A stretch of 20,604 bases of DNA, from the NCBI GenBank assembly GCA_028064945.1, contig JAPTWQ010000035.1:1-20604 (forward strand). The letters are read 5' to 3'. The notes beneath the pieces were generated by a model. The model was not told where the DNA came from and did no database searches. It saw only the letters and a program-made list of their open reading frames with translations. The position numbers and the translations under genes are program-made. Shown one piece after another: positions 7,105 through 15,231 of this stretch. The stretch is from Nitrospiraceae bacterium. GTDB taxonomy: Bacteria > Nitrospirota_A > Leptospirillia > Leptospirillales > Leptospirillaceae. Numbering within the stretch: the stretch's first letter is position 1; each line of letters begins with the position of its first letter.

Positions 7105-7211
7105 AGAATGAATGTCTCTTCCGTTTCCTCCGGAAAGGATTGGGGTCTTCTTCTCTTTGATTATAGGAGAGGCGACAATCATCCGACAACCGCTCACTTG
7201 GGGGTTCCTTC

Positions 7212-9080
7212 ATGGACGAGGGCAAACAGACACCTCTTCGGCTAGAGGAAAAGCTTCGGCTTTTGCCCGACTCGCCGGGAGTCTACCTCATGAAGGACGA
7301 CAAGGGAGAGGTTCTCTATGTCGGAAAATCCAAATGCCTCAAGGATCGGGTACGCTCCTACTTCCAGAAGACCCGCCCCACCTCCCCACGCATCCGGAAA
7401 ATGACCGAACGGGTTGCAAACATTGAAACACTGGTGACCCGAAGCGAGCTCGACGCCCTTATTCTCGAAAATACCCTCATCAAGAAATACCGGCCACGTT
7501 TCAACGTGCTCTTTCGCGATGACAAGACCTACCCTTATCTCCGCTTTTCCTGGTCTGAAGATTTCCCGAGGCTCTCGGTCACACGCAGGGTGTCCCGAAG
7601 CCCCGATCTGACCTTTGGCCCCTACGCCAGTCCCGGCGCCCTCCGGGAAACCCTCGGATCCATCTCCCGGATCTTTCCGCTGGCCACATGCAGCCTCGAC
7701 CTGGGAAAAACGATCGATCGCCCCTGCATTGAATACCAGATTGGCCGTTGCATGGGACCCTGCGCCGAACTTGTCACCCGGGAGGAATACCGCAGGATGG
7801 CCGATGGCGTCCGACTCTTTCTTGAAGGCAAGAACAGCGACCTCGAGACCCTTCTCCACAATGAAATGGTTCGCCATGCCAAAAATCTAGAGTTCGAAAA
7901 AGCGGCCAAGGCCAAGCACCGACTCGAGAGCATTCGGACCATCCTTGAGCGTCAAACCGTCGAATTTCGGATTTCTTCCGCGGTGGATGCCGTCGCTGTC
8001 GAGACAGACGAAGGCTCCGCGCAGATCGAACTCCTCTCTGTCCGAAACGGACGTATCGCCGGGCGACGGGAGGTCCATATCAGAAACTTCGACCAGGACA
8101 GCCCTGACGACCTTCTCATGGCCTTTCTCGAACAGCATTACTCCCAGGAGACAACGGCACTTCCGGAGGAGATCCTTCTCTCCCATCCCCTGACCCATGA
8201 AGCCCTCATGAACCTCGAGTGGATGTCCGAAAAGAAAGGTGGAAAGGTCATCGTTACCCACCCCCGGAGAGGAGAAAAGAAGACCGTGGTCGAACTCGCG
8301 CAAAACAATGCCCGGGCCTCCCTGAAAGAACGCGGAAAGAGTCAGTCCGATCTTCGGCAGGCCCTCGAAGAGGTTCGCGAGATGCTTGGTCTTGAACAAG
8401 CTCCCGCCAGCATTGGCTGCGTGGACATCTCGAATACCGGAGATTCCTTTCCTGTCGCCTCCCTGGTCGTCTTTGTCGATGGTCTCCCTGAAAAGTCTCT
8501 CTACCGAAGATTTCGGATCCGGTACGACCGGGGGCAGGACGACTTTCGGATGCTGGCCGAGGTTCTCTCCCGTCATTTCGACGAGCGCCCCTTGCCCGAC
8601 CTTCTTCTCATCGACGGCGGAGAGCCGCAGCTCAGGGCCGCACTGGCCGCCCTCCACCAGATCGGCAAAGCGCCACTCCCCAAACAGGTCATGGGAATCG
8701 CCAAGGAGCGAAGCCGCACTGGTCACCTCGAGCGACTCGTCTCTCCCGAGTTCGACTCCCCCCTGATTCTTCCCCCTCACCGGCCGGCAACGCACCTGCT
8801 GATGAGGGTCCGGGACGAGGCCCACCGGTTTGCCATTACCTACCACCGAAAGCTTCGGGAGGAAGCCTTGACCCACTCTCGACTTCTGGATATCCCGGGC
8901 ATAGGCCCCTCCCGAGAGAAACAGCTGCTCCTGACCTTCGGATCCATGGAAGAACTCAAATCCGCGGGCCCCGAAAGAATCGCCCGCGAAGGGGGACTTC
9001 CTGCCTCCCTGGCCCGGCGGATCGCCGAACATCTTTCTGGAGGGCCGTCTCCCGGAACGTCCAAGGAGGATGACCGATGA
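7212..9080 (+). CDS. uvrC: UvrABC excinuclease subunit C
   Basis: UvrC makes both incisions in nucleotide excision repair. All domains are present in 622 aa. The GIY-YIG nuclease is at about 18-100 (SPGVYLMKDD, LYVGKSKCLKDRVRSYF). Four cysteines at 160, 172, 180 and 184 match the spacing reported for the iron-sulfur site of E. coli UvrC. The UVR/UvrB-binding helix pair is at about 213-248. The RNase H-like 5' nuclease has GCVDISN with Asp405, LLIDGG with Asp468 and RDEAHRF with His538. Tandem helix-hairpin-helix motifs lie at about 555-608 (IPGIGPSREKQLL). The ATG has only a G-rich ribosome site (GGGGG) upstream. The stop overlaps the next start by 4 nt (ATGA), so the membrane AAA+ gene is translated directly behind it. 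No uvrA or uvrB is in the window. Confidence 0.98.
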   Translation: MDEGKQTPLRLEEKLRLLPDSPGVYLMKDDKGEVLYVGKSKCLKDRVRSYFQKTRPTSPRIRKMTERVANIETLVTRSELDALILENTLIKKYRPRFNVLFRDDKTYPYLRFSWSEDFPRLSVTRRVSRSPDLTFGPYASPGALRETLGSISRIFPLATCSLDLGKTIDRPCIEYQIGRCMGPCAELVTREEYRRMADGVRLFLEGKNSDLETLLHNEMVRHAKNLEFEKAAKAKHRLESIRTILERQTVEFRISSAVDAVAVETDEGSAQIELLSVRNGRIAGRREVHIRNFDQDSPDDLLMAFLEQHYSQETTALPEEILLSHPLTHEALMNLEWMSEKKGGKVIVTHPRRGEKKTVVELAQNNARASLKERGKSQSDLRQALEEVREMLGLEQAPASIGCVDISNTGDSFPVASLVVFVDGLPEKSLYRRFRIRYDRGQDDFRMLAEVLSRHFDERPLPDLLLIDGGEPQLRAALAALHQIGKAPLPKQVMGIAKERSRTGHLERLVSPEFDSPLILPPHRPATHLLMRVRDEAHRFAITYHRKLREEALTHSRLLDIPGIGPSREKQLLLTFGSMEELKSAGPERIAREGGLPASLARRIAEHLSGGPSPGTSKEDDR

Positions 9081-12000
9081 TCCAGCCGATCATCATCATG
9101 CTGGTCGGGCTTTCCTGGGTCTCCGCCGCGCTCTTCTTCCGCCACGAGATCGATCCCCTCTATGCCCAGATGCCTCTCATGGCCAGCCTTGTCATCCTTC
9201 TGGTCCTTCTTCTCCACGCCATCGTCCTTGGAGGGATCGGACGCAATCTCGGACGCCCCTATCTGTCGCGAAAAGGGAAGAAAAAGTCTTCCCGGGGAAT
9301 TCCTCCCCCCTCCTTTTCCTTTGTTGCCATCTGGAGCTTTATCGGGCTTTCGGCCATGCTGGCCGGCTTTGCCTTCCGGTCTGATCCAGGGTCGCTCTCC
9401 CTGTCGCTCTGGATCCTTGGAGGTGTCACGCTTCTTGCCTCCCTCTGCTTCCTTCTCATTCCCTCACAGGTTCACTCGGAGAATGCCGAAGGAGAAATCA
9501 TCTTCAAGCCCAATCCGGTCCGGATGGCGCCCAAAGCGATCTACTTCTGGACCTCGGCGATTATCTATGGAGGCTTCTTTCTGATCTCCGGCGCCACGGT
9601 GAGCAACACCTCGGGGATGGTCTCCCTCATCAGCATGGGCACAGGGGCGGGATGGCTGCTGGGGGCAACAATTCTCTCGCTCGTCGCCCTGTTTCGGATG
9701 GGCATCTCCGATGAGGAACACCAGACCAGCAAGAGCAATCTTCTTGTTCCTTCGGAGGATTTCAGCCAAATTGCGGGAAACCCCGAGATCAAATCGGAGA
9801 TGGCCCAGATCCTCTATCAGGTCACCAATGCCCAAAAGGGTGTGGGGTCCGCTCCCAACGGCATCCTGTTGACAGGATCCTCTTCGGTCGGCCGAACGAT
9901 CATGGCGCGCGCCTTGGCCGGCGAATACAAGCGCCCCCTCTTCAACCTCTCTCTCGACTCCTTGCTGACCGTGGACTCCCAGACCTTTGAAAATCATTGG
10001 AAGGGATTTCTTTTCAAGATCAAACCCTTCAATCCCCTGATCATCTATATTGAGAACTACGGAAATTTCATCCGGGGAATTCAGGGAAATCCTCAAGGTC
10101 TTCATAATGTTCAGACGTTCCTGACCAGAATGGCAAAAAACAGGACCCATCTTCTGATCGCCTCCGCCGACAAGACCGATGACCTTCCCAAGTTCTTCAT
10201 CTCCCCCCCCATCATCAACTGGATCATTCCCATTCCAATGCCGGACTTCGAGATGAGAAAGACTCTTTTGGGACGATTTCTGATGGAGGAAGCCAAAAAG
10301 AATGAGCTTCTCCCGGGCAATGTCCCCCTCCTCACCGTCGAGATGGTTCAGGGCTTTGACTTGGGAAAGCTTTCAGCCCTGATGGAAGGATTCACGGCGG
10401 AGGACATTCGAGAAGTCGTCCTCCACAGCTCCGACTATGCCCAAAAGCTTCGCCGGTCTCTCCGTCAGCTCGACATCGATGTTTCCATCCGAAGAAAGGC
10501 TCAAAACTGGAAGGATCCGACCGCGGGCCCCATGGAAAGGGTCCGGGCCCAACTCACCGACGAGACGATGGCCCCCTTCATCATCCACCGGACCAGCGAG
10601 CTCTTCTCCAATCGCCAGAAGAAGTCTCATGAATCCATCCTGATCATCGGTCGCAATCGGAGCATTCGCCGCCAGATCGCCATGCGCCTCTCCGAGCTGG
10701 TCAGCTACAGCTTCATGACGACCTCGGACGAGAAGCGCCTCGACGGGAATGAATTCAGAAACCTTCTCCTCCGGGCAAGGAAGCATCGTCCGTCAACGAT
10801 TTTTGTTGATCCCGTCGAAGAGCTTTTTCCCAAGGTTCAGCTCTCGAATTATGGATATCACGGAGAGCTCTACAACCAGAAGGTCATGGAAATCTCACAA
10901 GCCAATGAGGACAAGAATATCTGGCTGATCGGCGGGGCCGATGATGTCAACAAGATTGATCCTTTTATTGCCCGACGTTTTGCCTCGGTCCTCGATTTGG
11001 CCGAGCTCGGCCGATCCCTTTTCTCTGAACTTGAAGAGTTTGCCTTGGGCAAAATCCTTGAAGGGATCGATCCCGACAAAATCAACTTTGCCGAGTTTGA
11101 TCACACAGAGGAGGCCGCCTCAGGCGACTCCGCCCCGGAAGGCGCCGAAGAGCAAGCCGGCAGCCTTCATCTTCTTATGCCTGAACCTCTCGCTGAAGCC
11201 CTCCCGGGCTATCCGGGGAGACAGGATATCCAGATGGAAGTCCGTTCGGTTCTCGAGGCGGGGAAATATGGCATCAAGAAAGGCGGCTCCGGGCTTCTCG
11301 GGGCCTTTCTCTTTGCGGGGCCCCGGGGAACAGGAAAGCTCGAGGCGGCCCGGGCGGTGGCCCACTATCTCGACCCGGAAAAGCCCTCTCTGGTGGTTCG
11401 GGATATGGGGCTCTATTCCGATCGTCTCTTTGCCAGCATGCTCCTCCAGCGCCCCCTGGGGTCAACGGCCCAAAGTCCGCTTCCGGTGGGAATCCATACC
11501 GTTCTCGAGGAACGCCCCGATTCTGTGCTTTTCCTGGACAATATCGAACAGGCTCATCCTTCGGCCTGGGACTTCCTTATGGAATATGTGACCGACGGGA
11601 CCATCTCCAATGGCAAGAAACGGCTCGCAGTTCCCAAAAGCACCCTCATCCTTTCCACAAGTCTCTTTTCGGGGGACGAAATGGAAGAATTGAAAGGCGG
11701 CAACCGCGCGGCAATGATCCTCGAAAGACTGGGAGAAAAGAACGGCCGACTCTCCTTCCTGCCCGTCTTTGGGAGAGAGCTTCTGAACACTCTCGACCTG
11801 ATCGTCCCGTTCCCGACCTACACCGATGCCGACCTGATCGATATGGCCCGAAGAACGGTTTACGAAACCATGGTCTCCTACATCAAGGGTCACCCCATGA
11901 AAGGCGTTCTCGACATCGACCCGGAGGTCCCCGCCTTCATCGCCTTTCAACTTGACCCGACTCTGGTGACCCTTCCCCAGCTTCAGAGAAAGGTCCAGTC

Positions 12001-12160
12001 CCTTCTTCTCCCCGCACTGAAGTCCCTCGACAATGCGGCATCCACCCTGACGCCGGAGAGCTCCCTCCGCATCGGAATCGTGGACAATCAGATCCAGCTC
12101 ACCGAAGGAGCGCCTGTCGTTACGGAAAAAGAGCCGACGGTCGTGACGGCAGGGGCCTAG
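9077..12160 (+). CDS. Membrane-anchored triple AAA+-like protein with degenerate ATPase sites
   Basis: This 1027-aa protein has no assigned function. Six hydrophobic segments fill residues about 4-206. Three AAA+-like modules follow. Module 1 (about 226-455) resembles FtsH: Walker A-like G-S-S-S-V-G-R-T at 267-274 has Arg273 for lysine, and Walker B-like IIYIENYG (322-329) has Glu-Asn for Asp-Glu. Module 2 (about 500-680) has G-R-N-R-S-I-R-R at 525-532 and IFVDP at 575-579. Module 3 (about 705-985) resembles the ClpA/ClpB second ATPase: Walker A G-P-R-G-T-G-K-L (748-755) keeps Lys754 but loses the Ser/Thr. Its Walker B VLFLDNIEQAHP (817-828) has Asn for the catalytic Glu, and NTLD replaces the Clp NRID. 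AAGGAGG lies 7 nt before the ATG, which overlaps the uvrC stop. It is probably a pseudo-ATPase scaffold or regulator; residual ATP binding in module 3 is possible. Confidence 0.85.
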   Translation: MIQPIIIMLVGLSWVSAALFFRHEIDPLYAQMPLMASLVILLVLLLHAIVLGGIGRNLGRPYLSRKGKKKSSRGIPPPSFSFVAIWSFIGLSAMLAGFAFRSDPGSLSLSLWILGGVTLLASLCFLLIPSQVHSENAEGEIIFKPNPVRMAPKAIYFWTSAIIYGGFFLISGATVSNTSGMVSLISMGTGAGWLLGATILSLVALFRMGISDEEHQTSKSNLLVPSEDFSQIAGNPEIKSEMAQILYQVTNAQKGVGSAPNGILLTGSSSVGRTIMARALAGEYKRPLFNLSLDSLLTVDSQTFENHWKGFLFKIKPFNPLIIYIENYGNFIRGIQGNPQGLHNVQTFLTRMAKNRTHLLIASADKTDDLPKFFISPPIINWIIPIPMPDFEMRKTLLGRFLMEEAKKNELLPGNVPLLTVEMVQGFDLGKLSALMEGFTAEDIREVVLHSSDYAQKLRRSLRQLDIDVSIRRKAQNWKDPTAGPMERVRAQLTDETMAPFIIHRTSELFSNRQKKSHESILIIGRNRSIRRQIAMRLSELVSYSFMTTSDEKRLDGNEFRNLLLRARKHRPSTIFVDPVEELFPKVQLSNYGYHGELYNQKVMEISQANEDKNIWLIGGADDVNKIDPFIARRFASVLDLAELGRSLFSELEEFALGKILEGIDPDKINFAEFDHTEEAASGDSAPEGAEEQAGSLHLLMPEPLAEALPGYPGRQDIQMEVRSVLEAGKYGIKKGGSGLLGAFLFAGPRGTGKLEAARAVAHYLDPEKPSLVVRDMGLYSDRLFASMLLQRPLGSTAQSPLPVGIHTVLEERPDSVLFLDNIEQAHPSAWDFLMEYVTDGTISNGKKRLAVPKSTLILSTSLFSGDEMEELKGGNRAAMILERLGEKNGRLSFLPVFGRELLNTLDLIVPFPTYTDADLIDMARRTVYETMVSYIKGHPMKGVLDIDPEVPAFIAFQLDPTLVTLPQLQRKVQSLLLPALKSLDNAASTLTPESSLRIGIVDNQIQLTEGAPVVTEKEPTVVTAGA

Positions 12161-12977
12161 CACCACCAATAAGCCCCGCAAGCCCTCCGAGAACAAAGGA
12201 TCCTGCCAGCGCAGAGATCCACTCTCCCGGAAGAAACCATCCCCGAGCACCGCCCAGCACACACACCCCGGAAAGAACCATGGACAGAAGACGTCCCCGG
12301 AAGCTCACTCCCTCCAGCAGAATCACAAAGGCTCCCGCCACCAGAAAAACCATCGTTCCATTCAACAATGTCCTCTGTAAAACCAGCCCCACCCCCACAA
12401 TCATGAGGAACAAAGAGGCAGCCTCCCACAGGGGATATCGGGGACCCTCCCGGCGAAGCCATCCCAGCGAGAAGAGACCCAGTCCGCCCCCAAGCAGGGC
12501 ATGAACGGCAATCGCGCTAAAGGGAATCGGATCAACGACAGGTCGGGCCAAAACCCCTCCCAGGTAAACACCGAAAACCGCGGACGACCAAAGAAAAAAC
12601 CAGAACCGAAAAGAACGATGGGTCCAAGGAAGGGACAGCATGGCAAGAAGGATCCCTGCGGCCACGAGGAGACCTCCCTCCATGGGAAGGGCTGATCGTG
12701 GATGAAGAAGAAAACCCACGACCAAGACAGCGGCTCCCGCCTGCGTAAAGGCCAGCCCGAGCCGCAGATGGAGGGAGAATTCAAGCCAGCGGATCATCAG
12801 AAGAGGAAGGATTCCTCCCAGGACAAGAAGATGAAGAATGGCCAAGAGAGGAAACTCAAAAAGCGGAGTCGAGAGTCGGGGATGCGCGACGAGCGCCATC
12901 ACGGCAGAGAGAACGAGGTTGATGAGGGAATAGATCCTGACTCCCTGCAAAAATCTTGGGCTCCCGGAGATTGTCAA
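12120..12977 (-). CDS. Multipass membrane protein, unknown
   Basis: This 285-aa protein has about eight transmembrane helices and short loops. Two histidines lie in similar glycine-rich helix contexts, H49 in LHLLVLGG and H159 in VHALLGGGLGLFSLGW. That pattern is seen in haem-binding NnrS and oxidase-subunit-I-like membrane proteins, but the resemblance is weak and no function is assigned. The proposed start is TTG at 12977 with GAGGA about 10 nt upstream; no better ATG is close. Its promoter would have to lie near the tRNA-Leu promoter, whose -35 overlaps this start codon. The 3' end runs 41 nt into the end of the AAA+-like gene on the other strand, with no terminator between them. Confidence 0.72.
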   Translation of the reverse strand: MTISGSPRFLQGVRIYSLINLVLSAVMALVAHPRLSTPLFEFPLLAILHLLVLGGILPLLMIRWLEFSLHLRLGLAFTQAGAAVLVVGFLLHPRSALPMEGGLLVAAGILLAMLSLPWTHRSFRFWFFLWSSAVFGVYLGGVLARPVVDPIPFSAIAVHALLGGGLGLFSLGWLRREGPRYPLWEAASLFLMIVGVGLVLQRTLLNGTMVFLVAGAFVILLEGVSFRGRLLSMVLSGVCVLGGARGWFLPGEWISALAGSFVLGGLAGLIGGARPLPSRPSALFP

Positions 12978-12999
12978 CGCGGTCCAATCCTCATAAAAT
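12971..12999 (+). promoter_or_regulatory. Promoter of tRNA-Leu
   Basis: TTGTCA (12971-12976), a 17-bp spacer and TAAAAT (12994-12999) form a near-consensus sigma70 promoter. It places the transcription start about 8-10 nt before the mature tRNA 5' end at 13015. The -35 overlaps the start codon of the divergent membrane protein gene. Confidence 0.75.
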
Positions 13000-13014
13000 A
13001 AAAAACTCCGACCC

Positions 13015-13098
13015 GCGAGAGTGGCGAAACGGCAGACGCACCAGACTTAGGATCTGGCGGGGCAACCCGTGGGGGTTCAAGTCCCCCCTCTCGCACCA
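13015..13098 (+). tRNA. tRNA-Leu (anticodon TAG)
   Basis: This is an 84-nt class II tRNA. Acceptor GCGAGAG (13015-13021) pairs with CTCTCGC (13088-13094), followed by discriminator A and an encoded CCA (13096-13098). The anticodon stem CCAGA/TCTGG holds loop CTTAGGA with anticodon TAG at 13048-13050, reading CUA and possibly other CUN leucine codons. The long variable arm (CGGGGCAACCCG) and T arm GGGGGTTCAAGTCCCCC are clear. Confidence 0.97.
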
Positions 13099-13164
13099 TT
13101 TTGCCTGATCATGGCGTTCTCTTTAACTCAACCTTTCTGCTTCTTCTGGAATTCTTTCAGAAAC

Positions 13165-14064
13165 TCACTCCTGGGCCTCAGAAAATTCGATTGTCTCATG
13201 GTCCCTCATGTGCTCGGCAATCACAAGAGCCATCGAGACAAAGATCAGGGTCATACCGCTTCCCTCCAGCCAATCCGGCCGTTCCCCCAATTGGCCCCAT
13301 GAGGCCAGAATTCCCACGGCCGGAGCAAGAAGAGTTCCCATACCGGCGACGCCGGAGGGAAGTCGATGGAGGGCATAGGCCCAAAGTATCCAGGCCAGCG
13401 CATTTCCCGGCACCGCATTATAAAGGAATGCCAAGGTCAGGCCGGTCGTCCAGTGAATTGACCAGGGATCGACGAGGAGCGCCAATCCCAAGATAACGAC
13501 CCCTCCCAGGACCATTTGCCAGGCCGTGACATCAAGAATGTCAAAGGCGGGGGATCCGAACCGTTTTTGCCAAACAGCTGAAAGGGCCCAGAAAATCCCC
13601 GAAAGAACTGCCAGAAGGAGTCCTGTTCCTCCCTTTATGTTCAGCGGGTCCAGAATGAGAAGAAGGCCCACAAGAGACAGGCCCAGAGCCGGCTTTTCCA
13701 GTCCCCGAATTCTCTCCCCGAGAAAGACAGAGGAGAGAAGAACAAGCCAAATTGGCATCATATAGACGAGAATAGCCGTTTTACCCGCGGAGCCATACTC
13801 CAGCGCCCAAAGAGTACACCCGACAAATCCTGTCGACTGAAGAAGCCCCAACGGAAAGACATACCTCAATGGAGGCATCCTCAGAGGGCGCCCCATGGTC
13901 CTCAGGATGGCAAAGAGAACGACCGCTCCTCCCAAGACACGGAGGGCGGCAAAGAGGAGCGGAGGACAGTCTGCCAGCGCCCCCTTCATGACGACCCAAT
14001 TGTAGCCCCAGATCAGGGAAAGAAAAAAAAGGGCGAGAGCCGGATAGAGTTTGAGATCTTTCAA
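13165..14064 (-). CDS. EamA/DMT-family inner-membrane transporter
   Basis: This 299-aa protein has ten hydrophobic helices arranged as two EamA repeats (about 10-135 and 150-290), typical of the drug/metabolite transporter superfamily. Family features include LIWGYNWVVMKGAL near the N-terminus, the end-of-repeat block VYMMPIWLVLLSSVFLGERI (about 100-119), and its counterpart GMGTLLAPAVGILASWGQLGERP near 240-262. It is probably an efflux permease for a small metabolite; the substrate cannot be deduced. The start is TTG at 14064 with GGAG 5 nt upstream. It lies 15 nt downstream of the radical SAM gene on the same strand, so co-transcription is likely. The C-terminal tail (HMRDHETIEFSEAQE) is polar. 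Confidence 0.9.
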   Translation of the reverse strand: MKDLKLYPALALFFLSLIWGYNWVVMKGALADCPPLLFAALRVLGGAVVLFAILRTMGRPLRMPPLRYVFPLGLLQSTGFVGCTLWALEYGSAGKTAILVYMMPIWLVLLSSVFLGERIRGLEKPALGLSLVGLLLILDPLNIKGGTGLLLAVLSGIFWALSAVWQKRFGSPAFDILDVTAWQMVLGGVVILGLALLVDPWSIHWTTGLTLAFLYNAVPGNALAWILWAYALHRLPSGVAGMGTLLAPAVGILASWGQLGERPDWLEGSGMTLIFVSMALVIAEHMRDHETIEFSEAQE

Positions 14065-14079
14065 TGAGTCTCCGAGATA

Positions 14080-15156
14080 TTAGGGAATGAAGTTTGGAAA
14101 CAGGCGAGAAGAAGACGGACGATATGGAGGTTGAAACAAACCTGTTTCAAAAGGAGGGAGCCCCGGGAAGGCAAGCCTTCTTGATGCCACCTCCATCCGC
14201 TTGGAGAGGAGATCGGCCATCATTCCTTCTCCCCGCATCCGAACCCCAAAACGGTCATCATAGAGCTTTCCTCCATGGTATTCCCGGAGCCGGGAGAGAA
14301 CCGCCTGTGCCTTGTCAGGGTAATGCCGTTCGAGCCATTCGGAAAAGAGGCCCCGAACCTCCAGGGGGAGTCGCAGAAGGATATACTCTGCCGAGACCCC
14401 TCCGGCCTCCCTTGACATCGAGAGGATCGACTCAAGCTCATGGCAGGTCAACCCTGGGATCACGGGAGCGACGAGAACCCCGGTGGGAACATGTGCCGAG
14501 GAGAGACGGCAAAGCGTTTCAATTCGGCGGGACGGGGTCGTGGCCCGAGGTTCGAGACGGCGGGAGAGAGCCTCATCGAGGGTGGGGAGGGAGAGATGAA
14601 CATGGACAAGGTGCCGCCCCGCCATCGAAGACAGAATGTCCAGATCCCGCTCGATGAGGGACGATTTCGTGATGAGAACCACAGGATGGTTGAATCTGTC
14701 CAGGACACCCAGAATCGCTCGCGTCAGACCAAGGGCATCCTCTGCCGGCTGGTAGGCATCCGTGTTGATGCCCAGCGCCAATGGCTCGACGGCATAGCCC
14801 TTTTTTGACAGTTCCTTTTCCAGAAGGGCCGGGGCGTCCTTTTTGAACAGAATCCGTCGTTCGAAGTCCAGCCCCGGAGAATATCCCACCGTGGCGTGGG
14901 ATGGACGAGCAAAGCAGTAAATGCATCCATGTTCACACCCTCGATAGGGGTTCACGGATCGGGAGAATCCCACGTCGGGGGAGTCATTTTCCGTGATGAT
15001 TGTTCGCGCCGCCTCAGGAATGAGGCGCGTAACATTGTCGAGTGCTGGCGGAACTCCGTCGTCAGAGACGAGCTCCCGGATTTCCCGGTCGAAACGGTTA
15101 TCGGGAAGGGAGAGGGCCCCTCTTCCCCGAAGAGGTTCTGGTGGGATTCGGCTCAT
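14080..15156 (-). CDS. PA0069-type radical SAM protein (spore photolyase-like)
   Basis: This 358-aa protein is a radical SAM enzyme. The 4Fe-4S motif is C-E-H-G-C-I-Y-C, with Cys74, Cys78 and Cys81 in SVNPYRGCEHGCIYCFARP. That context is characteristic of the PA0069/spore-photoproduct-lyase-like family, as is the N-terminal stretch with GRGALSLPDNRF. LGINTDAYQPAE (132-143) and VLITKSS (159-165) are further conserved strands. The biochemical reaction of PA0069-type proteins is, to my knowledge, not settled; DNA photoproduct lyase activity cannot be assumed. The start ATG at 15156 has a weak GGAAG 11 nt upstream. It lies 75 nt downstream of rimO on the same strand and just ahead of the EamA gene. 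Confidence 0.9.
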   Translation of the reverse strand: MSRIPPEPLRGRGALSLPDNRFDREIRELVSDDGVPPALDNVTRLIPEAARTIITENDSPDVGFSRSVNPYRGCEHGCIYCFARPSHATVGYSPGLDFERRILFKKDAPALLEKELSKKGYAVEPLALGINTDAYQPAEDALGLTRAILGVLDRFNHPVVLITKSSLIERDLDILSSMAGRHLVHVHLSLPTLDEALSRRLEPRATTPSRRIETLCRLSSAHVPTGVLVAPVIPGLTCHELESILSMSREAGGVSAEYILLRLPLEVRGLFSEWLERHYPDKAQAVLSRLREYHGGKLYDDRFGVRMRGEGMMADLLSKRMEVASRRLAFPGLPPFETGLFQPPYRPSSSRLFPNFIP

Positions 15157-15231
15157 CTGTTTTTCTGTCTTCCAACGAGATGAGGTCCGCCCGAGAAGAA
15201 CGACTGCGCCACAGGCCCTCCTTCCCCCTCC

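Noticed and set aside
7043..7225. Upstream extension of the 89-aa membrane protein
   Set aside because: It would run over the divergent promoters and into uvrC. AAGGAGG 9 nt before 7042 marks the better start.
7887..9032. A 381-codon open frame on the minus strand
   Set aside because: It is antisense to uvrC, whose domains are complete. The antisense product shows no recognisable family.
13099..13164. Terminator between tRNA-Leu and the EamA gene
   Set aside because: Only short imperfect pairings (TTCTG/CAGAA) and TTTT directly after the CCA were found, too weak to call.
14080..15156. Assignment of the radical SAM protein as a DNA spore photoproduct lyase
   Set aside because: The CxxxCxxC context fits the PA0069-type relatives rather than true SplB, and there is no sporulation context.
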